Shown here: positions 49,416 through 59,579 of the stretch, piece by piece | Layout: each line of letters begins with the position of its first letter | Numbering within the stretch: the first letter of the stretch is position 1 | Assembly (NCBI RefSeq): GCF_002709775.1 | Contig: NZ_PAQR01000053.1 | Coordinates: 41,485-105,484, forward strand | DNA from: Thalassospira sp. | GTDB taxonomy: Bacteria > Pseudomonadota > Alphaproteobacteria > Rhodospirillales > Thalassospiraceae | Direction of reading: 5' to 3' | DNA length: 64,000 nt | Position numbers and translations under genes: made by a program | The notes under the pieces: model-generated | Databases searched by the model: none | The model's input: the letters and a program-made list of their open reading frames with translations, nothing else | What the model was told of the DNA's origin: nothing

Positions 49416-50606
49416 TTATTTGCCCACGCCGACCTTGATGGCGAGTTTGCGAAGCGGGCCGATGCGGTTGATGGCGGTGAGGCCGGCATAGCGCAGGTCG
49501 CGGAGCGTTTTCGGTTCGAACATCGATGCGCGGTTCAGAAGGTCAATGCCGCCGACGCGCATGACGGTTTTGGGTAGCTGGCGGCGTTCATAGGATTTCA
49601 AAAGCGGGGTTGCGCCGATATCCTCGCCATGCAGTTTGGCCTTGGCCATAAGTTCGGCCAGGGTTTCGATGTCATGCAGGCTCATATTCAGCCCCTGTGC
49701 GCCAATTGGCGGGACGACATGGGCGGATTCCGCAATCAGGGCAAGGCGGGCGGCAATCAGGCGTGATGGCACTTGTGAGATCATCGGCCAGACGGCGCGC
49801 GGGCTTGCGACCGTGAGGGGGCCAAACAGGTTCATGGTGTCCTTGGTGATCTCGGCGGACAGCGCCTCGTCACTCATGGCGTTCAGTTCATCGGCACGGC
49901 TTGCCGGGACCATCCAGACGACCGACGAGCAGGGCTTGCCATTCAAATCTGGCATCGGGACGAGTGTGAGCGGGCCGCCAGTGCGGTGGATTTCGGTCGA
50001 GATGCTGTCGTGGGGTTTGTCATGGGTAACGACAAAGACCAGCGCGCTTTGATCATAAGCCCAGCGTTTGTATTTGATCCCGGCCATGTCGCGCAGCGAC
50101 GAGTTGCGGCCGTCTGCTGCAATCACGACCTTTGCCCGGACCGTCTGACCATCGGAAAGCGTTGCCTCGCCAAAGCGGGCAGTGCTTTTAAACGCGGTCA
50201 CTGTGGTCGAGAAGCGGAAATCGACATTATCAAGCTTCGCCAGTCGCGCCATCAGGGCGACACGCGCGGCCTTGTTTGAGACGTTCCAGCCAAAGAAGCC
50301 GTTCTTGGTTTCAGAGCCATCAAAGTCGGCGGTTTCGCGCGGGGTGCGCTCCGCACCACCGGCATCGACAATCCGCATGACGCGCAATTCCGCACCGGTC
50401 GGCTTGATGGCATCCCAGACGCCGGCCTTTTTAAGCGTCTCAATGCCCGGCTCAAGGAAAGCGGTGGTACGCAGATCCGTGCCTTCGCCAATATCGGAAG
50501 GGGCCGGGTCGACAATCACGATCTGATGGCCGTCTGCCGCAAAACGTGCCGCAGCACTCATACCGGCGATGCCGCCGCCTGCAATCAGAATATCGGTTTC
50601 GATCAT
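49416..50606 (-). CDS. UbiH/UbiF/COQ6-family FAD-dependent hydroxylase
   Basis: MIETDILIAGGGIAGMSAAARFAADGHQIVIVDP...VIAADGRNSSLRDMAGI...ALIAESAHVVPPIGAQGLNMSLHDI. Confidence 0.88.
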   Translation of the reverse strand: MIETDILIAGGGIAGMSAAARFAADGHQIVIVDPAPSDIGEGTDLRTTAFLEPGIETLKKAGVWDAIKPTGAELRVMRIVDAGGAERTPRETADFDGSETKNGFFGWNVSNKAARVALMARLAKLDNVDFRFSTTVTAFKSTARFGEATLSDGQTVRAKVVIAADGRNSSLRDMAGIKYKRWAYDQSALVFVVTHDKPHDSISTEIHRTGGPLTLVPMPDLNGKPCSSVVWMVPASRADELNAMSDEALSAEITKDTMNLFGPLTVASPRAVWPMISQVPSRLIAARLALIAESAHVVPPIGAQGLNMSLHDIETLAELMAKAKLHGEDIGATPLLKSYERRQLPKTVMRVGGIDLLNRASMFEPKTLRDLRYAGLTAINRIGPLRKLAIKVGVGK

Positions 50607-50858
50607 GACTGTTTATCCTGTTCCTTGGGCCGGGATGGCGCAAACATCCGTGCTGCCATCGCCTGCAAAACGTGTCGGGCAATGTGCCCTGTCAGGGGAC
50701 TATACGCAACGGTTTTGCCATCCGTTTTGATCCAGATTACAGCAAGGCGATTTTGTCGGGCGGGAATGGGTGCTGGCGCGGGGATTGCCCCATAGGGAAA
50801 ATTGGGCCATTTTGAACGGGCCTACCGCCACCACCCCTTACAGTTAAGGACGTCAAAG

Positions 50859-51185
50859 ATGCTCGCCTGGGTATATCTGATTGTTGCGATCAGTCTTGAA
50901 GTGATCGGGACGATATCGCTTAAATTCTCCAACGGATTTACCGATTGGCGCTTTACGGTTCTGAGCCTTGGCGTCTATGGGCTCAGCTTCTGGGTGCTGT
51001 CGATGACGCTGCGCATCATTCCGGTCGGAACCGCCTATGCGGTGTGGGCCGGGCTTGGCACGGCCTCGGTCGCGATGATCGGATGGTTGTTCCTAAAGGA
51101 ACCGATGACGGCCCTTAAGGCCGTGTTCCTTCTGATGATAATCGGCGGAGTGGTTGGCCTGAAATCGATCAGCACTGAAAGTTAA
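50859..51185 (+). CDS. Small multidrug resistance (SMR) family transporter
   Basis: MLAWVYLIVAISLEVIGTISLKFSNGFTDW...LRIIPVGTAYAVWAGLGTASVAMIGWLFLKE. Confidence 0.92.
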   Translation: MLAWVYLIVAISLEVIGTISLKFSNGFTDWRFTVLSLGVYGLSFWVLSMTLRIIPVGTAYAVWAGLGTASVAMIGWLFLKEPMTALKAVFLLMIIGGVVGLKSISTES

Positions 51186-51204
51186 TGCCGTTAACATTGG
51201 CGCG

Positions 51205-52113
51205 TTAGAAATCGGGCTTTGCCACCGATTGGATGTCGGCTGCGATGTTTTGATGGATCGGTGACCAGCCGAGATCGCGCATGGCAGCGTGAGTTTCCAT
51301 GACCTGATGATGGGCAAGGCCGGCGACCCAGCTGCCAAGGCGGTCCATGGCGGTTTGGGTGCTGATGGTTTCGATCCGGCAGTCGTCACCGCCGAAATGT
51401 GTGGCGATCAGTTGGGCGCGGCGTTGATGGGGCACGCCATTGATGCCTATACCAAACCAGGATGATCTCGGTTTGGCGTGGCTTAGGGCCAACCGATAGA
51501 GATCAGCCAGATCATCGTTGTGGATGATGGGCAGGGTGATGTCCGGCGCACCGATGATCGTAACGCGGTTGCCGGTACGCGCGGTTTAGATATCACGCGA
51601 CAGCATCCCGTAATGGCCATGACGACCGGTGCCATAGACGCAGGCCGGGTGGATGATGATGCCGTCAATGCCATCATTGCCAAGTACGCGGTCGATGCCC
51701 GCGCACATCCATGCAAAGTCCGGCAAGGGATCGAAAGCAGCGCTTTCATTAATTGCTTCATCCGGTTTGGTTTGCGGAAACAACCATGTGCCGCCGGTAT
51801 AGATGAAACGCACCCGACCCGGCATTTGGCGGGCGGCGGGGATCAGATGATCAAGCAGGATGCGATCCGTTTCCGCCATATCATCCCCGAATGTGCAGGC
51901 GGTGTGAATGATGGCATCGATGGCGGGCAAGTTTCCGGCCCACGCGGCGGGATCGGTGATGTCACCCATGATCGGGGTTGCGCCGAGATCCGATAATAAG
52001 GTCTGGCTGGCCTGTGATCTGGCAAGTGCAAAAACTTGGTGCTGGTGAGCGATCAGGTTTTCAACAATGGCCGAACCGATCAGGCCGGTGCCACCGGTAA
52101 CAAGGACACGCAT
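51205..52113 (-). pseudogene. NAD-dependent epimerase/dehydratase interrupted by an in-frame TAA
   Basis: MRVLVTGGTGLIGSAIVENL...GHYGMLSRDI-stop(51586-51588)-TARTGNRVTIIGAPDITLPIIHNDDLADLYRLALSHAKPR... continues in the same frame to 51205. Confidence 0.75.
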
Positions 52114-52182
52114 TTAAATTTCCCGGTTGGATAAGGTGCGATCCTTGTCCGACCTCAACCGGGGTTGAGGTCAAGGCGATTT

Positions 52183-52803
52183 TTAAAGCCACATCGGAAT
52201 GACCGAGGCAATCAGAAGCACGCCCAGCGTCACATTGACTGTCCGCCATTGCCAATCGGATGTGAGTAACAGCGACAGGCTGAACCCCAGCGAACACCAG
52301 AGCGCCATGGAAAGCATGCCTGAAAAGGCAAAGGCACCGCCAAGGATCATGGCCAGTTCGGTCGGGTCTTGCGTGATCGCAGAGAACGAGGCGGCAGCCC
52401 CGATGGTAACAGCCCAACCCTTGGGATTGAGCCAGAGCAGGCCAAAGGCGCCTACAAACGGGATCGGTTTGCTGTCTGAATTCGTGTCCTGTTCAAGGGG
52501 GCTTGTTTGGGCTGTGGGCGGCGGCGGGGCCATGGCGATTTTGACCGCCAGCCATAAAAGGTAGGTCGTGCCGATCAGTTTGGTGACGAGCTCGATGGTC
52601 GGAAAGGTTTGGATCAAATTGGCCAGTCCAAGCGCGCCGGCCGCGGCCAAGGTCAGCATGCCGATCGAGATACCGAGGATAAATGGCACCGAGCGGCGAA
52701 AGCCGAATTGCGCACCGGATGCGGTGGCAAGGGTGGTTGCCCCACCCGGGGATAGAGCAGCGGCCATGGTAAAGGACAAAACGGGCAGGAGGGTTTCGAT
52801 CAT
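52183..52803 (-). CDS. LysE-family translocator
   Basis: MIETLLPVLSFTMAAALSPGGATTLATASGAQFGFRRSVPFILGISIG; start at 52803. Confidence 0.88.
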   Translation of the reverse strand: MIETLLPVLSFTMAAALSPGGATTLATASGAQFGFRRSVPFILGISIGMLTLAAAGALGLANLIQTFPTIELVTKLIGTTYLLWLAVKIAMAPPPPTAQTSPLEQDTNSDSKPIPFVGAFGLLWLNPKGWAVTIGAAASFSAITQDPTELAMILGGAFAFSGMLSMALWCSLGFSLSLLLTSDWQWRTVNVTLGVLLIASVIPMWL

Positions 52804-52926
52804 TTGGTGTCCTTTGGTGGCGCGAGGGGCGAAGATCATGAGAAAACAAATCTTTGCATTAGGAAATCGAATGTTCATTATAGATGGCATTACAAGCTGT
52901 AATGCAGTGATTTCAGCGGCAGGGAT

Positions 52927-53784
52927 ATGATGCGAAACCTTGATGTGGCGGTGTTGCGCGCCTTTGTGACTGTGGCGCAGACCGGCAGCATGACCGGTGC
53001 GGCCGAGATGCTTAACCTGACGCAAGGGGCGATAAGCCAGCAGATCAAGCGGCTTGAAACCCAGTTTGAGCGCGCGTTGTTTGAGCGCACGCGCAAAGGT
53101 TTGCACCTGACGCAGGACGGGGAAAAGTTGTTGCGCAAGGCGCAACGGATGTTGGTGCTGAATGACGAGATCTGGCAGGAAATGCGTGATGATGGCTATG
53201 TCGGCAAGCTGACTGTCGGCATCCCCTATGACCTTGTTGGCAGCTTCATGCGCACACCGCTTCGCAAGTTTTGCGATCAGTATCCGGGGATCGAACTTTC
53301 GCTACGCTGTCACAGTTCGCCGGAACTGAAAACATTCTTGCAAAATGGCGAGGTCGACATTGCCCTGATCGAGGAGCCGGTTGGTCAGATCACAGGCGAT
53401 TGCCTGTTGGTGGCGCCGCTGGTCTGGGTCGGGGCGAAGTCGGGAAAGGCGCAGACAAAACGCCCACTTCCGGTGTCACTGGTCAGTCGGGAATGCGCGT
53501 TTCGACCCGCCGTGATCGATGGCCTTGATAGGGCCGGGATTGCCTGGCGCAGCGTGTTTGAAAGCGGCAATATCGAAGCAACGGCGGCAACTGTGCGATC
53601 GGACTTGTCAGTCACGGCGTTTCTGGTCGGCACCATTCCCGACGGGCTTGAAGCATTGCGGGGCGGGGATGAATTACCGGAACTTCCGAAATACGCGATC
53701 AGCCTGATGGAAAAGACCGGGGCGCATAACGAAGTGCGGGATGTCTTTGCCGAGATGGTGCGCAGCCACTTTCATCAGATGTAA
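52927..53784 (+). CDS. LysR-family transcriptional regulator, divergent from lysE-like gene
   Basis: MMRNLDVAVLRAFVTVAQTGSMTGAAEMLNLTQGAISQQIKRLETQFERALFERTRKGL. Confidence 0.9.
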   Translation: MMRNLDVAVLRAFVTVAQTGSMTGAAEMLNLTQGAISQQIKRLETQFERALFERTRKGLHLTQDGEKLLRKAQRMLVLNDEIWQEMRDDGYVGKLTVGIPYDLVGSFMRTPLRKFCDQYPGIELSLRCHSSPELKTFLQNGEVDIALIEEPVGQITGDCLLVAPLVWVGAKSGKAQTKRPLPVSLVSRECAFRPAVIDGLDRAGIAWRSVFESGNIEATAATVRSDLSVTAFLVGTIPDGLEALRGGDELPELPKYAISLMEKTGAHNEVRDVFAEMVRSHFHQM

Positions 53785-53798
53785 GCAGGCAAAAGAAA

Positions 53799-53825
53799 AC
53801 ACCGACCAGCGATGCGGGTCGGTGC
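53799..53825. terminator. Bidirectional intrinsic terminator between convergent genes
   Basis: ACACCGACC...GGTCGGTG stem with A-rich 5' and T-rich 3' flanks. Confidence 0.55.
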
Positions 53826-53850
53826 GGAATTTTTGCGGCGGATCGAAAGA

Positions 53851-54315
53851 TCAGGCGACTTCGAAAATACCGTCAATCTCAACCGCAACACCCAGCGGCA
53901 GGGCGGCAACGCCAACGGCCGAGCGGGCATGTTTGCCGGCATCGCCAAAGATTTCGACCATGGTGTCAGAGGCGCCATTGACGACTTTTGGCTGATCGGT
54001 GAAGTCCGGGGCGGAATTGACAAAGGCGTTCAGTTTGACAACGCGGGTGACCTTATCAAGATCGCCGATGGCGGCTTTGAGCTGTGCAACGAGGTTCAGC
54101 GCGCAAAGACGGGCGGCCTTCTGACCGGTTTCGACATCATAGTCGGTGCCGAGCTTGCCAACAAATTTCAGCTCGCCATTTTCCATGGTGATCTGACCGG
54201 AGATATGAACCAGATTGCCCGAGACAACATAGGGTACATAGTTCGCCACCGGGGCGGTCGCGGTCGGAAGCGTGATGCCGAGATCGGCAAGATGGGCGTC
54301 GATTTTACCAGCCAT
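53851..54315 (-). CDS. RidA/YjgF family protein
   Basis: MAGKIDAHLADLGITLPTATAPVANYVPYVVSGNLVHISGQI...KAARLCALNLVAQLKAAIGDLDKVTRVVKLNAFVNS. Confidence 0.9.
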   Translation of the reverse strand: MAGKIDAHLADLGITLPTATAPVANYVPYVVSGNLVHISGQITMENGELKFVGKLGTDYDVETGQKAARLCALNLVAQLKAAIGDLDKVTRVVKLNAFVNSAPDFTDQPKVVNGASDTMVEIFGDAGKHARSAVGVAALPLGVAVEIDGIFEVA

Positions 54316-54586
54316 GATGATCCATCCTTTTGCTTGGCAGATGTTCAAATTTGTCCCCAACTTATCGGGGTTGGCGGGCAAACAAAACAGTTTCTTTGTA
54401 GGGCTGCAATTGCCAGCGATGTTGGCTGGTCCGGGGTTTGAGCTGCATTTCAGAATTGTTGAAAAAAATCGAATTGCCATAAGGGGAAAGCCCCGCAACA
54501 ATAGGTTGTTCGCAGCACGTTCAAGGACGCGCTGCTTTGTTTTTTGTGGATTTGATGCGGCGACAGCCGGGTGAAGGACAGATCAG

Positions 54587-55480
54587 ATGGCATTCAAGGA
54601 CCGGCTGGAAAATGTGCATGGTGGCTGGATTGCCCTTTTGGGGGTTGTGATCCTGTCGCCCGATGCGCTTTTGCTGCGTCTGATCGAGGCCGATGATTTT
54701 ACGACCGCGTTTTGGCGGCTGGGCTTTTTGACCGTCGCCCTTTTGCTGGTTGCACTTTGGCACGGGGCCAAGCGCGGTGAGGGCGTTTGGCAGTCAATTG
54801 TTCCCGGCCGGTTTGAAATGCTGACCGGGCTGTTTTACGGCGGGACCTGTACACTTTTCATGTTTTCGGTGCGCAATACCGATGCGGCCAATACCCTGAT
54901 CATTATTGCCGCAACGCCGCTTCTGGCCGGGTTAATCGGGGTATTTATCTTTAAGCGCGGCCAGCCGATCCGCACCTGGGTGGCATCGGTTGTGGTGTTT
55001 GTCGCTTTGTTGGGCCTGTTCAGTGCCGGGTTTGGTGGCAAGAATGCGCTGGGTGATATGCTGGCCCTTGGGGCCGCGATCTGCATGGCGGGCTATTTCA
55101 ATGTGCTGGGTGCCAAGCCAGAAGTTGATGCGATCAAGGGCATGTTGTTTGGCGCGTTTGTCGTGACGCTTATCCTGCTGCCCGGTGCCGAGCCGTTCTC
55201 GCCAGTTGGTGCGGACTGGGTTTGGATGCTGCTGCTCGGCTTCTGGGTGTTGCCGGTGTCGTTCCTTTTGATTGCGCATGCATCGCGCAAAATTCCGGCG
55301 GCGGAAGTCAGCCTGATCATGCTTAATGAAGCGATCTTCGGATCGTTTCTGGTCTGGGTGTTTGTCAATGAAGTCCCAGACGAAATGACGCTGATCAGCG
55401 GGACGGTGGTGATCACGACCCTTGTCATTCACAGCCTTTTGGGGCTGCGTGCAAGCAAGCGGGCACGCGCGGTGGCCTGA
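54587..55480 (+). CDS. EamA/DMT-superfamily transporter
   Basis: Ten hydrophobic segments with duplicated EamA pattern (LRLIEADDFTTAFWRLGFL...; ISLIMLNEAIFGSFLVW). Confidence 0.87.
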   Translation: MAFKDRLENVHGGWIALLGVVILSPDALLLRLIEADDFTTAFWRLGFLTVALLLVALWHGAKRGEGVWQSIVPGRFEMLTGLFYGGTCTLFMFSVRNTDAANTLIIIAATPLLAGLIGVFIFKRGQPIRTWVASVVVFVALLGLFSAGFGGKNALGDMLALGAAICMAGYFNVLGAKPEVDAIKGMLFGAFVVTLILLPGAEPFSPVGADWVWMLLLGFWVLPVSFLLIAHASRKIPAAEVSLIMLNEAIFGSFLVWVFVNEVPDEMTLISGTVVITTLVIHSLLGLRASKRARAVA

Positions 55481-55547
55481 CGGGCGGGCTTATACATATT
55501 CCGAATGATTTCAGTTTGCTGTCAGGTTCGCGCGGTATCCTTGGGGC

Positions 55548-57269
55548 ATGGTTCATTGCCCCAAGGATACCCGGATGCCGCGACATCGTTCGTTTTTACG
55601 CCTTTCACCGATCGATTATCGATATTGTTTGCTGGCGCTGGCGGTTTATTTCACGCTGGTTCTGAACTGGAAGGTGCTGGGGCATTTTTACAGCATTCTG
55701 GCGGGGCTTGGCGATTATGATGCCGGCTTTGCCATAAGCGCACCGGTGGTTTTGATCTGTGCGTCGCTGGTGGTGTTTACGCCGTTTTCCTGGCGGTATC
55801 TGTTCAAGCCGTTCTTTGTTTTCCTGATCCTGACCGGGGCGCTTGCGCATTATGCGATGTTGAAATACGGCATCGTGTTTGATCGTGGCATGATCGAAAA
55901 CGTGGTCGAGACCAATCAGGGCGAAGCGCTTTCCTATTTCAATCTGCAGGCGGCGTTGTGGTTTGTTGCGACCGGCATTGTTCCGGCGGTGTTGCTGATC
56001 CTTGTGCCGCTAAAGTTTCCGAAAACCGTGTTGCGCGGGGTTGGACAGCGGGTGGTTTTGATGCTGGTGCCGTTGCTTGTCCTTGGCGGGATCGGGGGAC
56101 TTTATTTCAAGGATTACGCATCGGTCGGGCGCAACAACAAGGTGCTGGGCAAGGAGATCGTGCCGTCCAACTACATCACCGGCACGATCCAGCTTGTGAA
56201 GCGGCGCTATCTTTATGCCGACATGCCGTTTCGTGCCATCGGGCAGGATGCCCGCAAGGTGGTTCTGGAAGACAGCGAAAAGCCGACATTGATGTTTCTG
56301 GTGATCGGTGAAACTGCACGCGCACAAAGTGTTGCCGCCAATGGCTATGACCGCCCGACATCGCCCTTTACCAGCCAGATTGACGGCATGTTGGCGTTTC
56401 AGGATGTGTCATCGTGTGGGACGGCAACGGCGGTTTCGGTGCCCTGCATGTTTTCGCCGATGGATCATGCTGGTTATGACGGCGAGGTCGCGCGCCATAG
56501 CGAGAGCCTGATGGATGTGCTGGATCATGCCGGGGTTGACGTGCTGTGGAAGGAAAATGACGAGGGCTGCAAAGGGGTGTGTGATCGGGTGCGCCAAATC
56601 GAGATTTCGCCTGATGACTTCCCCGAGGATTGCGTTTTGGGAACGTGTTTTGATGCGGTGATGCTGCGCGATCTTGACGGGCAAGTCGCATCCGACAAGC
56701 CGCATGACCAGTTGATTGCCTTTCATCTGATGGGCAGTCACGGGCCGACCTATTACAAGCGCTATCCTGATGAACACCGGGCGTTTGCCCCCGATTGCCC
56801 GCGCAGTGATATTGAAAATTGCAGTGCCGAAGAGCTGATCAATACCTATGACAATACGATCCGCTATACCGACTATGTCGTGGCCCAACTGACCGAAAAG
56901 CTTAAATCCTACGAAGCGGATTACAATGTCGTGCTGCTGTATGTTTCGGACCACGGAGAGTCATTGGGTGAGGGTGGGTTGTATCTACATGGCGCGCCCT
57001 ATGTTCTCGCACCCGAAGAACAAACCAAGGTGCCGATGATGATCTGGATGTCGGATGATTATGCCAAGGCCAACCGGATTGAGACCGGTTGCCTTTCGGG
57101 ATTGGCGCAGTCAGGGCATTTTTCGCACGACAATCTGTTTTCCACCGTGCTGGGCGCGATGCATGTCTCGACCGGCCTTTATCGGCCGGGGACAGACATT
57201 TTTGCGGCATGTCGCGGGCCTGTGATGCAGGCAGCGCTTGAGCAGTCAGCAGATATCGCCCGGAATTGA
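55548..57269 (+). CDS. eptA: Phosphoethanolamine transferase (EptA-like, sulfatase fold)
   Basis: Five N-terminal TM segments; MFLVIGETARAQSVAANGYDRPTSPF, SCGTATAVSVPCMFSP, HLMGSHGPTYYKRYP, YVSDHGESLGEGGLYLHGAPY. Confidence 0.9.
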   Translation: MVHCPKDTRMPRHRSFLRLSPIDYRYCLLALAVYFTLVLNWKVLGHFYSILAGLGDYDAGFAISAPVVLICASLVVFTPFSWRYLFKPFFVFLILTGALAHYAMLKYGIVFDRGMIENVVETNQGEALSYFNLQAALWFVATGIVPAVLLILVPLKFPKTVLRGVGQRVVLMLVPLLVLGGIGGLYFKDYASVGRNNKVLGKEIVPSNYITGTIQLVKRRYLYADMPFRAIGQDARKVVLEDSEKPTLMFLVIGETARAQSVAANGYDRPTSPFTSQIDGMLAFQDVSSCGTATAVSVPCMFSPMDHAGYDGEVARHSESLMDVLDHAGVDVLWKENDEGCKGVCDRVRQIEISPDDFPEDCVLGTCFDAVMLRDLDGQVASDKPHDQLIAFHLMGSHGPTYYKRYPDEHRAFAPDCPRSDIENCSAEELINTYDNTIRYTDYVVAQLTEKLKSYEADYNVVLLYVSDHGESLGEGGLYLHGAPYVLAPEEQTKVPMMIWMSDDYAKANRIETGCLSGLAQSGHFSHDNLFSTVLGAMHVSTGLYRPGTDIFAACRGPVMQAALEQSADIARN

Positions 57270-57332
57270 CTTATCCCATCTTCTGATTTAAATGAGTGAG
57301 CTCAGTGAGTGTGCTCATCTCAGGGGATGTTG

Positions 57333-57953
57333 ATGAATATTCGGACTGCGCAACGCGAAGAAACCCGCCAGAAGATCCTTGCCGCCGCGCGGGAATGCTT
57401 TTGCAGCGGGGCCTTTGATGCCGTGCCCACGCGCGAGATCGCCAAAAAGGCCGGGGTTGCGGAAGGCACGATCTTCAATCACTTCCCGACCAAGGAAGAA
57501 TTGCTGATTTGCTGTGTTGGCGAGCAAATGGCAGAGGCGATTGAAAAGGGGCTTTATACGATGGATCCGGAATGGTCCTTTGTCGATAAAGTCATGCATG
57601 TCGCGTCCTATCGCTTTACCCAGGTCGGGCTTAATCCCGGTTTGTGGCAGGTGATCATGCAGCAGATTGTCTTTTCCCCCAGAAAGGGGGCCGTGCACTC
57701 CGTGATGGAAAGCAGCGGGCTGATTGCCGCCATTCAGGCGTTGATTGAAGAAGCGCAGCTTTCAGGCGAGCTCAATCCTGATTTGCCGCCTTATTTGATT
57801 CAGAAGACCCTGATCGCGCTGTTTCTGTTCACCATTCACGAGCATTTCAGCACGCAGAATTTTGACTGCGAAGATATGTGCGCAACCTTGCGCGAACTAC
57901 TTGAAATTCAGGTGAAGGGGCTTTGGGTGTCCGGGGCGGAACAGGCGGCCTAG
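57333..57953 (+). CDS. TetR-family transcriptional regulator
   Basis: MNIRTAQREETRQKILAAARECFCSGAFDAVPTREIAKKAGVAEGTIFNHFPTKEELLIC. Confidence 0.88.
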   Translation: MNIRTAQREETRQKILAAARECFCSGAFDAVPTREIAKKAGVAEGTIFNHFPTKEELLICCVGEQMAEAIEKGLYTMDPEWSFVDKVMHVASYRFTQVGLNPGLWQVIMQQIVFSPRKGAVHSVMESSGLIAAIQALIEEAQLSGELNPDLPPYLIQKTLIALFLFTIHEHFSTQNFDCEDMCATLRELLEIQVKGLWVSGAEQAA

Positions 57954-57970
57954 TCCAAAGCAGAACGGGC

Positions 57971-58393
57971 CTATTCGCCGATCAGATGCAGGGTGACCTT
58001 GCGGGTATGGGGTGCGCGGCGATGTTCAAACAGATAGACGCCCTGCCAGGTGCCCAGCACAGCGCGGCCGTTGGATACCGGAATGGTCAGGGATACATCG
58101 GTTAGCGCCGATTTGATGTGGGCGGGCATATCGTCCGGGCCTTCGCAGGTATGGCGGTAGAGGCTGGGATTTTCCTGCACCAGCTGGCCAAAGAAGGTTT
58201 CAAGATCAAGCCGGACATCGGGATCGGCGTTTTCCTGAATGGTCAGGCTGGCCGAGGTATGGCGGACAAAGATCGTCAGTTGCCCGCGCGAAAGACCGGT
58301 ACTGGCCACCCATGACTGGATCGGTTCGGTGACCTCATAAAGGCCCTGACCGCTGGTGGTGATTTCAAGAGTGATCTGATCTTGCGCAAGCAT
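57971..58393 (-). CDS. YjbQ family protein (UPF0047)
   Basis: GLSRGQLTIFVRHTSASLTIQENADPDVRLDLETFF...HTCEGPDDMPAHIKSALTDVSLTIPVSNGRAVLGTWQGVYLFEHR. Confidence 0.92.
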   Translation of the reverse strand: MLAQDQITLEITTSGQGLYEVTEPIQSWVASTGLSRGQLTIFVRHTSASLTIQENADPDVRLDLETFFGQLVQENPSLYRHTCEGPDDMPAHIKSALTDVSLTIPVSNGRAVLGTWQGVYLFEHRRAPHTRKVTLHLIGE

Positions 58394-58442
58394 GATATCC
58401 GTCCGGCTTGGGGCCGGACGGGATCACAAAGAAGAACCGCCG

Positions 58443-59270
58443 TCAGGCTGCAGTTTTGAGCTCATCCTGATCGTAGAAGCGAAGGGCTGTCATGGCAAGG
58501 TTGCCGAACTCGTAGCTGTTATGCAGGACCTTGGCGGCAAAGCCTTCGGGCGCGGCACCCAGCGCGACATAAAGCGGCATCAGGTGGTCGTCTTCGGGAT
58601 GGGCCATTTTTGCACCCGGGGCGGTGTCGCGATAATCAAGCAGGGCATCGATATCGCCAGCCTCGATTTTCTTAAGCATCCAGTCGGTGAAGTCGGTCGC
58701 CCAGGTCTGCGGTGGGCCTTCGTTGAAATCAAGCGCACGCAGGTTATGGGTCATGGCACCACTGGCAAGGACCAGAATGCCTTTTTCGCCCAGTTTGCGC
58801 AGTTTCTTGCCCAACTCATAATGGTCGCGCGCATTGCCGCGTCCCAGCATGGAAAGCTGAAATACCGGGATGTCGGCATTGGGGCGGGCAAGATACATCG
58901 GCATCCATGCGCCGTGATCAAGGCCACGGTTGGCATCGGTATCAATGCCGAGTTCCTCGGCGATTTCACGCGCCAGTTCCGGCGCACCTTCGACACCATA
59001 TTGCAGATCGTAAAGCGGCTGCGGGAAGCCATAGAAATCGTGGATGGTTTCCTGCTTGGCGGCGGTGGAGATCGTCGGGCTTGCTGCCTGCCAATGGGCG
59101 GAAATCATCAGAATCGCGCGGACGCCATCGGTTATTTTTGACAGTTCATCGACAAAGAAGTGGAAGGCCGGCGTGCTTTGACGCGCCACCACCATCGGGG
59201 ACCCGTGGGAAATAAAGATCGGCGCAAGGCTTTTTGCGGTGCTGCCGGTAGTTGCAGATGTCTGGGTCAT
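58443..59270 (-). CDS. ygiD: 4,5-DOPA-extradiol-dioxygenase family protein (YgiD-like)
   Basis: IFISHGSPMVV, ISAHWQ, YGFPQPLYDLQYGVEGAPELA, GLDHGAWMPMYLARPNADIPVFQLSM, HPEDDHLMPLYVALGAA. Confidence 0.9.
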   Translation of the reverse strand: MTQTSATTGSTAKSLAPIFISHGSPMVVARQSTPAFHFFVDELSKITDGVRAILMISAHWQAASPTISTAAKQETIHDFYGFPQPLYDLQYGVEGAPELAREIAEELGIDTDANRGLDHGAWMPMYLARPNADIPVFQLSMLGRGNARDHYELGKKLRKLGEKGILVLASGAMTHNLRALDFNEGPPQTWATDFTDWMLKKIEAGDIDALLDYRDTAPGAKMAHPEDDHLMPLYVALGAAPEGFAAKVLHNSYEFGNLAMTALRFYDQDELKTAA

Positions 59271-59579
59271 GGGTAAACCTCATCGGATTGCTAAATCACT
59301 TGATGAGAATATGCGCTTCCGATCCGATGTTGACCAGTCGCGTTTTGGCAACAGTGTGTTGCCATTTGCTGTTTTTGTTCGCTGGATGGAAACATTTCGA
59401 CAGGTGACAACGAGCGAAACATTCGGCAATGACGACAGCTGGTTTGAGTCAATTCTCGACCGGTTCTTATCTAAGCATGTCTCTTACATGATGGTGTTCG
59501 AATGTTAAGGTCCTTGAAAATCAACGAAAACAGGCGCACTGTGGCTACATAATTATTTTCTGAATTTGGCTGTCAAGGT

